Assembly: GCF_000516985.1 (NCBI RefSeq)
Contig: NW_006917094.1
Span: 4,233,833-4,297,832, forward strand
Reading direction: 5' to 3'
Length of the DNA: 64,000 nt
Source of the DNA: Pestalotiopsis fici W106-1
Taxonomy: Eukaryota; Ascomycota; Sordariomycetes; Amphisphaeriales; Sporocadaceae
A model generated the notes under the pieces. The model made no database searches and had not been told where the DNA came from. It was given only the letters and a program-made list of their open reading frames with translations. Positions 24,147 to 35,778 of this stretch are shown here, one piece after another (within the stretch, counting starts at the first letter, position 1; every line of letters begins with the position of its first letter). A program made the position numbers and the translations under genes.

Positions 24147-27100
24147 ATGACCCAGGTCACACAATTTACTATGTCATCTCGCGGGCGAAGCCCCGTGGAA
24201 GCTGTGGGAACGAGCCTACGAACCGGCGCGAGAACATCGACTTCCGAGACTTCGAGTTCTACACCGTTACTCACCCCATGCACGGGAATGGGTTTCAACT
24301 TCTGGCAAGGCGGGCTTGGAAATTCCGCAGCCAGCACGCCCCGGATCCTTGTAGACGACCTTCCCGGAGCAGCAACGGTGTCCGCCGGTAGGCACGAGGT
24401 ACGAGAGAGCGTCGAGCTGGGACTCGTCGACGGGCTCAACCACGTCCATATCTTCAGTGCCGGTGACGGCCTGAGCCTGTCCGAGCTGGAGTCTGCCATC
24501 AACGGCATATCGACACCGGATGCCAGTCGAAGCAGATCGACGAGCCAGCCTACAACACCCGGAACCTCGGAACATTTGTCGCCCCCGCTGTTGCCGGCCT
24601 CGGCTGGGAGACGACGGTCTACTCCGCGTGTCAGACAGCCTCCTCATCGTGTGAGCGATGAGGAACCTCCCCGAGACCGCTTCCACGATGCCGACTTCCA
24701 ACAGGCTGTTTCCGACACCAAAGACATTGTGGCCAAGTTGCAAGACGTTCTGGGTAGTGGCTCTTTACACCTGGAGCCTGACTCTACGGTACAGCGCATA
24801 TACCGCAATGCTGCTTCCCTAGCCGAGTATGAAAGTCCCACGAAACGTGTTGTGGGCTTCGTCGGCGATTCTGGCGTCGGTGAGTCCTGCAGATGTCATA
24901 ATGCTTTCCGTATGCGCACATGAAACTGACGTTGGCAATATTCAGGCAAGAGCAGCCTTCTCAATTGCCTGTTAGATTTTCCATCGCTTGCAAGGACTGT
25001 GAGTTAATCGATCATGGATCTTGTCTCCTAGTATTCCATTGTGACAGAAAGTTCTAACATCTGAGCAGAGCAATAGCGGATCCGCCTGCACTTGCATCGC
25101 CACCGAGTACCACTACCACGACAGCAATGCCTTTGCGATTGAGATGGAATTGTTCGGCCAGGATGCGCTTGATGACATGCTTAAGGAATTTCTCCACTCA
25201 TTTCGGCAGTTTGAGCTCCATGGAGACGACATGGTTGGCGAAGAGCGGGAGGATTGCTCCGAGAGATCCAAGGTCGCCTGGAGTACTTTGCAAGCCATGT
25301 TCACAGATCGGCTGGGCAACTCGAGCCGTGTGCTGACCGCTGGCGCCGAGGAGGCCATACTCGAGACCCTGCGGATTTGGTCTAGAGACAGCGGCACAGA
25401 CGATCTCAGTGACCGGGTTGTGTTTGATACGTTGGAGGAATGCTCCGCATATCTTGCTCGGTTGACGTCGGATTCAAGCTTGCCTCATGAACGTGCAATA
25501 TGGCCTTATGTGAAGAAATTAAGGTATGCTCACTGTCACTTGTCCAAGTCTAGGCCATATATAACTGACAGTCTCTAGGGTGTATAGCAATGCACATGTG
25601 TTGAGCAAGGGTCTTATCTTTGCTGACCTCCCTGGTATGTCTTTCCTTTCGATTTGACATATCCACGAAAGAGACTATTTCTAACCAGAGGCTATGAAAA
25701 GGACTACGAGATCTAAACAGTGCCAGACGCAATATTACTGAGCGTTATATACTCGAATGTGACGAGATTTTCGCCGTCACAGAAATCTTTCGCGCCGTCA
25801 CAAATGAGGGTGTCAAAGATGTCGTCGACTTGGCAAAAAGAGCTGGGCTATCAAATATTAGTATTATATGCACCAAATCCGATGTAAGCGGCTCAGTGTT
25901 TTGATAAAACCGTTGACATTGCTAACAAAGAACAGGATATCAAGCCATCAGAGGCCATTAGAGATTGGAAAGGCAGCAAGGCCAAACATATTCAAAAACT
26001 TTGGGATCAAGTTGATACCACCGAGGACAAATTGGCTGAAGTCAAAGAAGAACTCGAAGGCCTTGCCGATGATGATGATGAAGAACTAAACGACGAAGAA
26101 TTAGCACTCTGCCATCAACTCAACAAAAAACAGAAACAGCTCTCGTGAGTGGAACAAACCCTGCTGGAGAGCTTGACGGGTATCACTATCAAACAAGTAC
26201 TAACGTATTTGTATCACAGTAAAGAGCTAGAGGCGCAGCAATTCAAGTATGCCCAAGCGAGACAAACACCCGTACCAATTCGAGATACTTACCAAATGAT
26301 CTAGTCTGAAACACTACTTGGTGACGAGTCGAAACGAAAAAGTAACAAAGAGCCTTGTCGACCGCTACCAGAATGAGCTATCTGGCGACACCGAGCTCAA
26401 GGTATTTTGCACGAGCAAAGACGACTACTGGTCGAAACATGACCTGCCCCGCGATGAGGCCCTGCCGCTCCTGGGCCTCAGCGGCATCATTACGCTGCGC
26501 CGGCACTGCGTCTCCATTGTCTCCGAGGGTCAGTACCAGAGCGCCGTCAGGTTTATGCAGCATGATGTTGCCGCACTTTTGGCCGACGTTGAGCTCTGGA
26601 TACAGCTGGGTGCTCCGAGTCTGGATGCAGAGAAGAAGAAAGAGATTCGCGACACCGTGGACGCAATCGAGAGACGAATCAAAACTGTTAGTTTTTTTCT
26701 CTTTCGCAAAACGATAGCAAATTGTGGAGGACTAATTCTAAACAGGAACTTGTAGGCCGGTCATCTCCATTGAGGAACTTTTCCAGGATTTTCATGTCAA
26801 CCTTTGAAGAACTTGTGTTTGGAGACGATTGTACGTTTAAATCCATGTCTATTTCCGCCTCCCTTCTAATCTTACAGCACCCTTTGATGAGTGGAATCGA
26901 GCCGCGCTCAACGCTTCTGAAGATTGGGCAGGAGTAAGTCAACTTCTCGAGAATACATCCCGTCGCTCCAAACAGCATGCTGATTTGAATTAGTGGCATC
27001 ACTGTATGTGGGATCACGAGCCCTTGACATGGAACCAGTCTGACACGTGTGAAACAGCAAGCTACGCTGCCTTTTGCAGAAACCACGGTGCCCATTGTAC

Positions 27101-27971
27101 ACCAGCGGTCGGAGCCCGGAATTGGAACGAGGAGCTATCAGAGGCCATGGTGAGCGATTTGGGCCAGCCATGGTCAAGGCTAGTGAACAATATCAAGGGC
27201 AAACAGAAAAACATGACAAATCGGGTCAGTCAAATGACAGACAGAGTAACTGAAGATATAGGTGAGTAAAACATGCTTATCGGCATTGGAGATACAACGA
27301 GGCTGAAGTATACGCTAGATTCGGCAATTCAAGGGTCCCAGGATGTGGCTGATGTCTTGACTGATGCCTTCGTTTCTCGTCATAATGTAATCAATGACGG
27401 GCTGCGCTCAATTGCAGATGTATTGAGCTCAGAATTGACGTAAGTTGGCCAATTGGAAAGGCTGAAAAAAAAAAAAACGTTTGTCATTCTGACCACCATG
27501 TGCAGAATTTTGAGGACCGACGTTTTTTCTGGTATCCGCACTTCATTCCTGGGCCAGACCATGGAGCCAGCTTACCGAGGTTGTATCAGTGAATACGGTA
27601 ATCACCAATGCTTCCCTCCCGATTCGGCTGGCAGTTTGCTCACAAATCTTGTTCTAGGTCCGGGTAGCGATCGACGGCGTAAAGGCATCATGAGGAACCA
27701 CATATCGCGAAACATGATCTTCGAGGGTATACTCAGACGAGCCAAGGACTGCTTTAGGGAATTGGTACAGAAATGTGAGGCGGATGTTCGGGTCCTGCTT
27801 ACAGATCAGTTCGAGGAGCTACAGGCAACGTTGGATATCATCCGCACCGAGAATACCGCCACGGATGGCGAGCAGGATCCGGAGTTTCGCGATCGCGTAC
27901 AGCTCACAGCACATGCGGCAAGGGAGATACTGGGACGGGCGAGATCAGTGACAACAACTGAAGATTCTTGA
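24147..27971 (+). CDS. Large dynamin-like GTPase (SLIP-GC/DUF7605-type)
   Basis: Fifteen exons: 24147-24879, 24946-24998, 25069-25523, 25579-25634, 25702-25883, 25936-26144, 26220-26246, 26305-26686, 26746-26830, 26878-26933, 26994-27003, 27058-27261, 27319-27439, 27506-27597 and 27658-27971, closing to 992 residues. A disordered N-terminus of ~235 residues precedes the G1 P-loop GDSGVGKSS, which is split by intron 1. G3 is FADLPG and G4 is CTKSD. A charged coiled coil (KLAEVKEELEGLADDDDEEL region) follows, then helical stalk-like sequence and the ARNWNEEL block typical of fungal proteins related to nuclear GTPase SLIP-GC. The start could also be the in-frame ATG at 24171. Substrate and role are unknown; GTP hydrolysis with oligomerisation is inferred from the dynamin fold. 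It is convergent with the LaeA-like gene. Confidence 0.88.
26994..27003 (+). other. 10-nt internal exon of the large GTPase
   Basis: The ten bases between intron 26934-26993 and intron 27004-27057 are needed to keep the frame: skipping them breaks the frame. With both introns removed the protein reads WHHSSYAAFC. The second intron is 54 nt with no stop, so leaving it in is also in frame and adds 18 residues. Which form is real needs RNA data. Confidence 0.6.
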
Positions 27972-28559
27972 GTGAATCTTCAAATACGCACTTGAATTTT
28001 TGTAGGACGGACGGTTCATCCTTTATTCATTATTGGTTTTTCTTCCTTTTGCGTTTGCTATCTTGTTACTATACTCGACTCAACTATTCCTTTCCTCTCT
28101 CGCTGATTACAACAATGAACCTAGAAAGGCAATCGGCCCTCTTGTTTCTGAACGAGCGAAATTTGCTCAGAGAACGGACGCCCAACAGCAAAGTCTGTCT
28201 AATTGTCATGATTCTGTTATGGGTATTTGTCGTGCAATCGTCATGAAATATAACGCCCTGGATGGTTACACCAATTACAATATCCTCCTCCGCTGTGATC
28301 GTCTTGGCCAAGTCACCGCTTGGGTGAAGAGGAAGAAATCCGTAGACGCCTGATAATTTGTACATGAGAGTTTGATTCTGTCTGACAGGGGTGTCAGGAG
28401 ATACTCTGGAAATGGCAGATCGGAGTTTTCATGCGTCTCTTGACTTCCAACTCGCGCCCGAGGTAATGTCACTGACGCAAAAGCTAGCAGTGCATGTCGT
28501 GCTCTTATATCGGTATGTGGACGTCAGCCCAAGTGGCCAAGTCGAGAATCGATTCGCTT
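27972..28559. other. Convergent 3' spacer
   Basis: These 588 bases lie between the stops of the GTPase (rightward) and the LaeA-like gene (leftward). A 106-codon frame at 28033-28353 has a hydrophobic start but no ATG, and I treat it as 3' UTR sequence. Confidence 0.5.
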
Positions 28560-30206
28560 CTATGCAAGACCACCCATTTCCGTGTCGCCCGAGCCCGCAG
28601 AGGCTGAAGTCTCTGAGTTGGGAGGCTGGACTTGCTCATTCGGAAACGGTTTCCTGCCCCAGACGACGAAAAACTTGTTATATGCATGGACGGTGTGGTC
28701 GGAAATGGCCTGCCTTACAGGCACAAGCATCATCTGTGCTCTGGTTAATGGCAAGATACGTGGATGAAAGGTCTCGTAACATACCTGAATCTGTTTGTCG
28801 TTCAAGCCTCTGACTCGGTGCAACGGTCCGACGGAAAGAGCATGTATACAGTCCAGCCAGTTATGCTCCCACATCTTTCCCAGCTGCTTATATTTGAGGT
28901 TCTTGGCCCAGCCGTTGATGGGCATCTTGTATGCGACCTCTTGCACATCAACGAAACCCACGTCTCTCATGGCCTGTTTCCATTGGTTGGCTGTACGAAG
29001 CGGCCGGCCTATAGTAGCTGTGGCGTCCTCGAGATCGTCAATGTGCACTTTTAACTCGTAATCTGGTTGCATGGTGCCGTCATCACAGAGTATACTGCTG
29101 AGAAGTTCTTGCGCTTCGAAGTATCCGCCGGGCGCGAGCTGATCGAATGACTTTTGGAGGATGTCGTCCTTGAGGTTCTCCCAACAGCCCAGCGTAAAAC
29201 GGGTGTGGATGTAATCGAGTTGATCATTTTCGCCGTACCAGTTCCACGGGTCCCGGCTACATGGAAGTCAACAGGTGTGGAAAGGGGGGTTGTTTATATC
29301 AAGAACATTGATGGATGGAGAAAACGTCGAAAATCAAAATCCAAAGCCATGGCCGCCGCCAGCGATGGAGGGAGTAGGGAAAAAGGAAAGGAAGAACAGC
29401 TGTAAAAGAATAGCGGCCGATTTCACGTACCTATCTTCTACAAAAAATCGTACATTCGCTGGAACGTCTCGCGGCTGAACCGGCGACAGGTCCGTTCCTG
29501 TGATTTTGGCTGATGGAAACTTGTCTCCCATCTCAATTGCCCAATGTCCGGCACCAGTGGCAATATCCAAGACATTTCGAGGAGGGTTTTCGTCTGTCCA
29601 AGGCGCAAAAAACAGTTTTCCGTTCATAAGGTGTTTGATGACAACGTATTGGAACTCTTGACGATCAAGCTCCTCTTGGTCGTTGGGAAAAACATATGCT
29701 GTTCATTCTTAGTGTAAGCATTCGAGCAGACAGCCGCGATCGAAGAATGGTGCAACGGCAGTTATAATAGTGGCATTGTTGAATAAAACATACATCCGTC
29801 CTTGTAGGCGTGAAAAGTCCTTCCATTTTCTACCCGATATCTTGATATGCTGCTTGTTATTGAGTGTGTATCCCTGTTATTGCAGTGTGAGTGGATGGAT
29901 GTGTGTGAAAGCATTCACAAATTTAAGCATCACTTACGGACTATTAGATTGCGAGGGATGAGGCTGTTTGCATGGTCAGTCAAGTTTGTTCGTACTCTAG
30001 TTTCGTTGACACGGTGGTCATACATCGGCTTCTATGCGAAGTGAGGCGGTAACGGCATCATCGACATTTTGCTCAAATGTAAAGGGATAGTTCATCAGAC
30101 TGATACCATCCATCGGGGTTGGGACTTGCTCTCCAGTCTGGTTGGCGGCGTTATAGTGACTCGTCTCGTTGGCTCGGCTACTGTTTTCTGGCCGTTGGGA
30201 AGACAT
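28560..30206 (-). CDS. LaeA-like SAM-dependent methyltransferase
   Basis: Six exons on the minus strand: 30206-30024, 29963-29938 (26 nt), 29873-29794, 29698-29431, 29256-28785 and 28733-28560, closing to 400 residues. The disordered N-terminus leads into DTHSITSSISRYRVENGRTF and HAYKDGSYVFPNDQEELDR, which matches the LaeA/TAM-type family entry motif. The SAM site is motif I, VLDIATGAGHWAIEMG, at about 139-154, with ITGTDLSPVQP next and DPWNWY, LDYIHTRFTLG and QLAPGGYFEAQEL behind. The C-terminal HAYNKFFVVWGRKP is also typical. Relatives include the secondary-metabolism regulator LaeA, but the group is large and most members have no known substrate, so I give no symbol. The last intron (51 nt) has a multiple-of-three length and no stop. 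Confidence 0.9.
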
Positions 30207-30497
30207 TATGGATGCCTCGTCACAACAAGGAGTCGATAGCTGACCACCAAGCTTGGGAAGCACTAGATCTGTTCTTTCTTGGCTCGGATTTGAATGGTTA
30301 AAAAAAAAAAAGAAAGGCGTCTTGGAGGATAGTCGTGCGATATACCAGATTCGATCGTGTCGGGGGGGGTGTGCAGGATTGGGGGTAATCAATCGGGATC
30401 AGGTAAACCTGATAGACTTCTCAAAAAAGAAAGAGTAAAGAAATGAACAGAAAATGCGGCGCACAAAAATATAATCATATGCAAGAGTGATCTGATG

Positions 30498-30566
30498 TCT
30501 TCTTCTTCTCTCTCTCTCTCTCTCTTTCTCTCTCTTGTTTTTTCTTTCTCTCTCTCTCTCTCCCTC
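30498..30566. repeat. CT-rich microsatellite
   Basis: Two pure (CT)n blocks interrupted by a T-rich segment are visible in line. It lies ~300 bases upstream of the LaeA-like start, and on that gene's strand it reads GA-rich. Confidence 0.9.
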
Positions 30567-31032
30567 TGTAATTGACAAACTGATTACCATGAATGGAAGC
30601 CGAGAAGCGTATATGTGGCCAGGGCATAGAGGGTCCAGTCAGTCCCCGTCAAGTCTTCCTCCTAGGGCAGGGCTCTCCTTGTCTCTGACTCTATGAGGTT
30701 CGAGCGAGAACCAGTGAAGTGATCCGGATGGCTGGAATTTTGGTCGGACCCAGGAGACTGGTTTGGGTGTACTGCAGATATGCGAGAACGCCCCCCCGTC
30801 TCTTCGGTCGCCCCTAATTTGGTCTCTTTTTTTTTTAAGAGTAGAAAGCCCACCCCGGGCAGCCCCAGAGATCGATGTCGCGGCAGAAGCTGATTGGGGA
30901 GCAGGTAGTTGTGTTAGAAGCAAATAGAGTCCTGGCGGCGAAACCGTCTTCCTGGGATCGCTGTCCCTTAGGTAGAAGCCAAAGCTTGGATGGGCAGTAG
31001 GAGTCTTTTTCTGTGGAGGGGGGGTGTGTACT

Positions 31033-31034
<2 letters not shown>

Positions 31035-31063
<29 letters not shown>
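31035..31063. repeat. Poly-T homopolymer, 29 nt
   Basis: An uninterrupted T tract of 29 bases. The length is likely to be imprecise in short-read assemblies. Confidence 0.9.
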
Positions 31064-31721
31064 GTGGCTTGCAGATACCAACTAAAAGGAAAGGAGGGGT
31101 GGGAAGAAGTCCCGAGTGGGATTTTCTCTCTCTTCTGATTTTGATTTGATTTCTTGGAGGACAATTGTAGTACTGTAGGTTAATAGTATGCATGCGAGTT
31201 AATAATAAGTGTCGGCAGTAGTCTGTGTTGTCACTCATCTCTCATCTTTCCCCCCTCCCTTCCCCTTCTATTTTCCTTCCTACAGCGGCGAACTTGAACC
31301 CCTCCAATCGCCCCCTCTCAAGGTGCCCCTCGTATTTGCCTTCAATTGCCCTTAGGCAGATGTTTGTAAGGCATGTTACATACCTAGGTTAGGTACGTAG
31401 GTAACTATGGGAGGTATAGTACCTACATATGGCAGGTACTGCATACAAACCCACGTACCGATATACGTACATACAAGTGGTACGTACGTGTTTGTGCATG
31501 AGGACGGGCTGAAGTATATGAATGGAGCCGGGAAATTAAATCAAAACCTTGCCTGGGCGTGCTGTTCGCTACTGGAAATGTCTTAGCCAAGTGCTGCAGC
31601 GGCTATCAGTAAAGCAAGCAGCCGGATTTTGATCTGCTTTCGTGGGAGCTCGCAAGCTCGGGGCGAGTTCCAATGGGATCCGATGTAACCAAACCCATCT
31701 GTGAGATTTGATGCTAACAAC

Positions 31722-31765
31722 TAGGTGGGTAGGTTGTTAGGCAGGTTGGTAGGTTGATAGGTAGC
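31722..31765. repeat. TAGGT-type tandem array
   Basis: Imperfect tandem copies of a TAGGT/TTGGTAGG core over about 44 bases in non-coding DNA. Confidence 0.75.
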
Positions 31766-33877
31766 AGAAGAGGGAAGAAAGGGTTGTACCGGCTTCTTCA
31801 TCTCATTGTCATTCACCATCATCGGTCTCTTCTGGTTACATACCAGACGACTCACTTCCCAATCAATCAAGTCCAATCCAGCGCTGCGGAACAGGGCCAA
31901 AGCATGGAGTTCTCCACCCGAGCCCGCTATTTCTGGGTCCTCCGGCCATGGGTCTAATGCTCTGATGTGCCGCCCCGGCACGCGCCAGTCAACCATTACT
32001 CTCTGTATATGTGTGCACACACAGGGGATGACAAGTACCTAGGTACGCACAGTAAAGTCTATCATGGGTGCAATCGATGTTTGTACCTGCTGCCCGAGTA
32101 TACACATCAATGCTGACCAACATGCTACTGCATTAAACAGAACATGCATCGGTGTTGCATTAAATTGTTTTTCATCATTAATGTATCTCTTGCTGCACTT
32201 ACTTCACCGCGCTACTCTCCGCGTGCTGCTGCAACGGGATCGAATACAATCAAGCTGCATGGAAGGAAAGATATATGAAGCTCCCAAGACCAAAGTAGCA
32301 CACACTTATTTATCTCTTCTCCGTTCTCGATGCTTGAAACCCTTCTTCTCAGACTCTCTTCGGCTACCGCGGTAGGTCATGTCTTGCCATGTGCTTCTCG
32401 CGTCTTCAATCGATCAACCTAACATTATATGTGACATGCTGCCCGCCTGTCTGTCCCGCACATGTTCGGTTGTACTGTATCTGCTTGCGCCTCACCGAGG
32501 AGGGGGGCGGGCGTTGACCGTTGGAACCACCTACCGACAAACTCCCACATACGCGCAGACTTTTTTTTTATCCCTGTACGATGCGATGACCGTTATATTG
32601 CTTGTTTACTGCTCCAGAATTCTTCTTGAACCACTTATCACAACGGCCTTTCAATATGTATGACTAATTTTTTGGGATTACAGAAGGCGGTTTTTGTGGA
32701 CTGATGATAATGCATGCAGGTCGAAAGCACTGACGGACGGACGGATGAACGGACGACCGGCCTGATTTTTTTGCACGAAAACCAATTGCCAAGCAGAACC
32801 TCGAGACGATATCCGTGAAAAAGGACAGTGCAGCACGAAACGTACAGAAGCTCGGAGAACGGGCCGTACCTGCGTATCTCCTACTTACTCCGAAGCCATG
32901 ATCTTTGGCATTGTGAACGGCATCGCTCAGGGCCAACCGCCATCAATTCATAAACGCTTGCCTGCGCCGTACAGGTACCGCACAACCCAGACAGCAGCGA
33001 TTCTATAGTACCACTCCCTCGGGTTCAAAGGCTTGACGGCGTATCCGTCTTCACTTAGCGGCTCCAGAAGGGGTCCGAGGTCACTCCATGTCTTGCAGAA
33101 ACTCTATTATATGGCTTTTTCAATAGCACTGGAGACGCTCGACCAGGCAAGTCAGGCACATGAATCCCTTTCGAAACTACATTACCTACACGACAACAAC
33201 GACGTGCTCCAAGCTAGTAATTAATACCACCACCCAACCTACCCGCAGGTTGTCCCTACTTGCAGGTGATTACAACAGACTGCGGCAAGGTCGGTTGTAT
33301 CACCACATGTGTGCGAGCCGCCGCTTGGCATCCATGCTATAGAGCAATGCATCCTCTCTTTACTCGTTCATCCTTTTCCCTCCCCTTTTCCTTGTACTTT
33401 TGTCACTAATAGGATGGCTTCAACACGAAGAATTGAATGCCCCTATTTCTACGCCCGCACACGCAAATCAGATGATCAAGCAGCTCATTCATCGTCAATG
33501 CTTCTTCTTCTCGCGGCGCCGGGCGATGTGTAGCTGAAAACAAAATTGGCAGAAAGGAACCGGCCACTCCGTCCTGGACTCTTCGGGGAAAAAGGAGCCG
33601 GTCCACCAGACTCATCCCCATACGTGGAGCTTTTTTAATACAGACAGAGATCAACGTCTACATCACAGACCACGAGGACGCCCGAGGACCGACAGGAATT
33701 TACATACACACTTGTTGCTCACACAAGTCAACTTTTGAAGTCTGCTACTTTTAATTAGCTTGATACGCCGGCCCTGCCATTGTTGCATTCGGGTAGTCCA
33801 AGATGCACCCAAAGGAGCAAACAAACACGTACACCGGACTCGCTTTCATGCATCGTGAGTTGTTCCTCCTCACTTCT

Positions 33878-33906
33878 GCCGCCGCCGCCGCCGCCGCCGC
33901 CGCCGC
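33878..33906. repeat. GCC triplet repeat
   Basis: About ten GCC units in a row. Frames across it give poly-Ala, poly-Pro or poly-Arg, but no gene is supported there. Confidence 0.9.
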
Positions 33907-35778
33907 GGGACCAGGGCCATGGTGTGTCAAATCAACATCTGGCAAAACCAGCCTACGTGCCTCGCAAGTGCGCAGCGTTCCATGTTGATGTGATTATTAC
34001 GCCTGAACTCATAAAAATGCATCGGGGCATTTTATTCCAACGCCTCCAGCGGCATTCATCATCATCATTCATCCATCGTAACCCACCTTCCAGTTGAGCC
34101 ATAGAACTAGGGATCGGGTGTCCTATCAATGTGCGTACCGCGACAAAATACTACGTACAACAATAGGTGGCCGCGCCCCTCCCAAACATGTACATAGTGA
34201 TGTCCACGGGTATGGTGTTGGGCCTGTGCTCTCTCTCCGCTGTTGCAACGACCACCCAATTGGCGCGGCCCGGCTTTCAATGCCTGTTCCCGGCCACTGT
34301 TTTCCGGTGAAAGGTAACCAGACTGCTGGGTTCTTTTCAACAGGGGTTCACGCACGGGAGAGGGGAGAAGTGGAGTGGGAAAATGACTGAAAAGGAAATT
34401 CCAAAACTCAACCGCCTTTTCCCATACAAAGTCCTCCTCCACCTCTCTGGTCTTGTCCTTCTCCTGTGCGTCGTCGTGCTGCACTGCAATGAGCCTGGCA
34501 GCAGCAGCATCATGTCGCCATTGTCCAAATCTACAATTCTGCCTTGCTTCCGGCTTGACGCAATTGACTGTTAGAGCCATGGGAAGAAAGCCGCCCACTA
34601 CGTACTACTTCCCAATTCCAAACGGGCAAGCTTCAATCTTTAACCAGGGACCTTGACGCTATTATTGAGGAGGGGAGCCCATGGCAACAGCACCGAGTCA
34701 AGCCTCGACGAGTCCACTTGAACCCACTTGGTTCGAAAACCATGGTCGAAGGATCAGTTGAAAGGAAACAGTATGCGATCAGTTGAGTTCACGATAACCT
34801 CAAAGGATCTGAATACAAATAGCTGCTGTTGCAAACAATGTATTGCCAATCCTCCTGGTAACATAGAAAAAACAAAAAGGGCAGAGTATCAACCAAGAAG
34901 CTGTCACCCAATTTTTTTTAATCCCCGCCTGCTGGTAACGACCACACCTGCATTACCTAGGTACCGACTACCTGCATATTCCACAGCCTCTCTATCCGTA
35001 CCTTCCCAGCAGACACTTTCAAGACTTGGACAACGTGTCTTGCAGCTCGGCTACTGTATCATTATGTGAGCCGAAAAACCCATTGCATCGACATTGAAAG
35101 AAAGAAAAAATTTGTGCAATCCCCAGCCCTTCCCATCAATACTCACATCGATATATTAAAATCAGGTGATTTTTCCACCAAGCTAATGGACAAATGCTCT
35201 TCTAGCTGATCAAAAGTACCGTTCCGCTCTCGCGTCTATACTGGTATAGGATATACAGGTACAGTCAAATCCTCCCGCCATTTGCCCACATCTCTCCACA
35301 GCGTATAAGCTGCTTGTCAATTTGATTAGTTCCCCAGTCATCAGAGTTGCCTAGGTTCCGAAGGTAACCAAGTACATAATAGTCTAGTAAGCTGACCACC
35401 GAGAGTCCCTGCACGGTGGACACCAACCCCAAACCGAGGAATTCTCCGACGCCTAAGCGGAACGTCCCAAGCCAGAACCACGCTGCTGGATTCACTACCC
35501 ATCAGTGCCGCCGCCGCCCGCCCGCAGGGTCAATCAATCCCATCAATTGGCCTTGTTACACGGCACCGACGGGAGGATAGACGTGTGTCCATCATCCCTC
35601 CCAAGCCGGCAAACTTCCGTGACTGGCTTAGCGGTTTCTCGAGGAGGAGGTGCGGGTTGCAATAGGTTGCCTTGGTGCTTGTGCTGTGCCAGACTGCTGG
35701 GTCCGGTCCAATTCAGGGCAAGTCAGTGTACATTCGTACCAACCTTGCTGGTTGGTAGTATACTGTTACCTTGATAAC

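Larger units (their letters stand above)
30207..35778. other. 5.6-kb gene-poor region
   Basis: No supportable gene on either strand. The stretch is dense in simple repeats (CT microsatellite, poly-T, TAGGT array, GCC triplets) and palindromic TACCTAGGTA/GTACGTAC-like words around 31381-31500, 32036, 34960 and 35350. It must contain the promoter of the decarboxylase at its right end and that of the LaeA-like gene at its left end. Confidence 0.55.

Noticed and set aside
28033..28353. 106-codon frame with a hydrophobic start after the GTPase
   Set aside because: It has no ATG. The region is the shared 3' flank of two convergent genes.
30639..31238. 199-codon minus-strand frame through the poly-T tract
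   Set aside because: The lysine run comes from the homopolymer, the composition is low complexity, and there is no family or splice support.
33780..34097. ORFs across the GCC repeat (poly-Ala or poly-Pro)
   Set aside because: The triplet repeat keeps frames open. The flanking translation is not protein-like.
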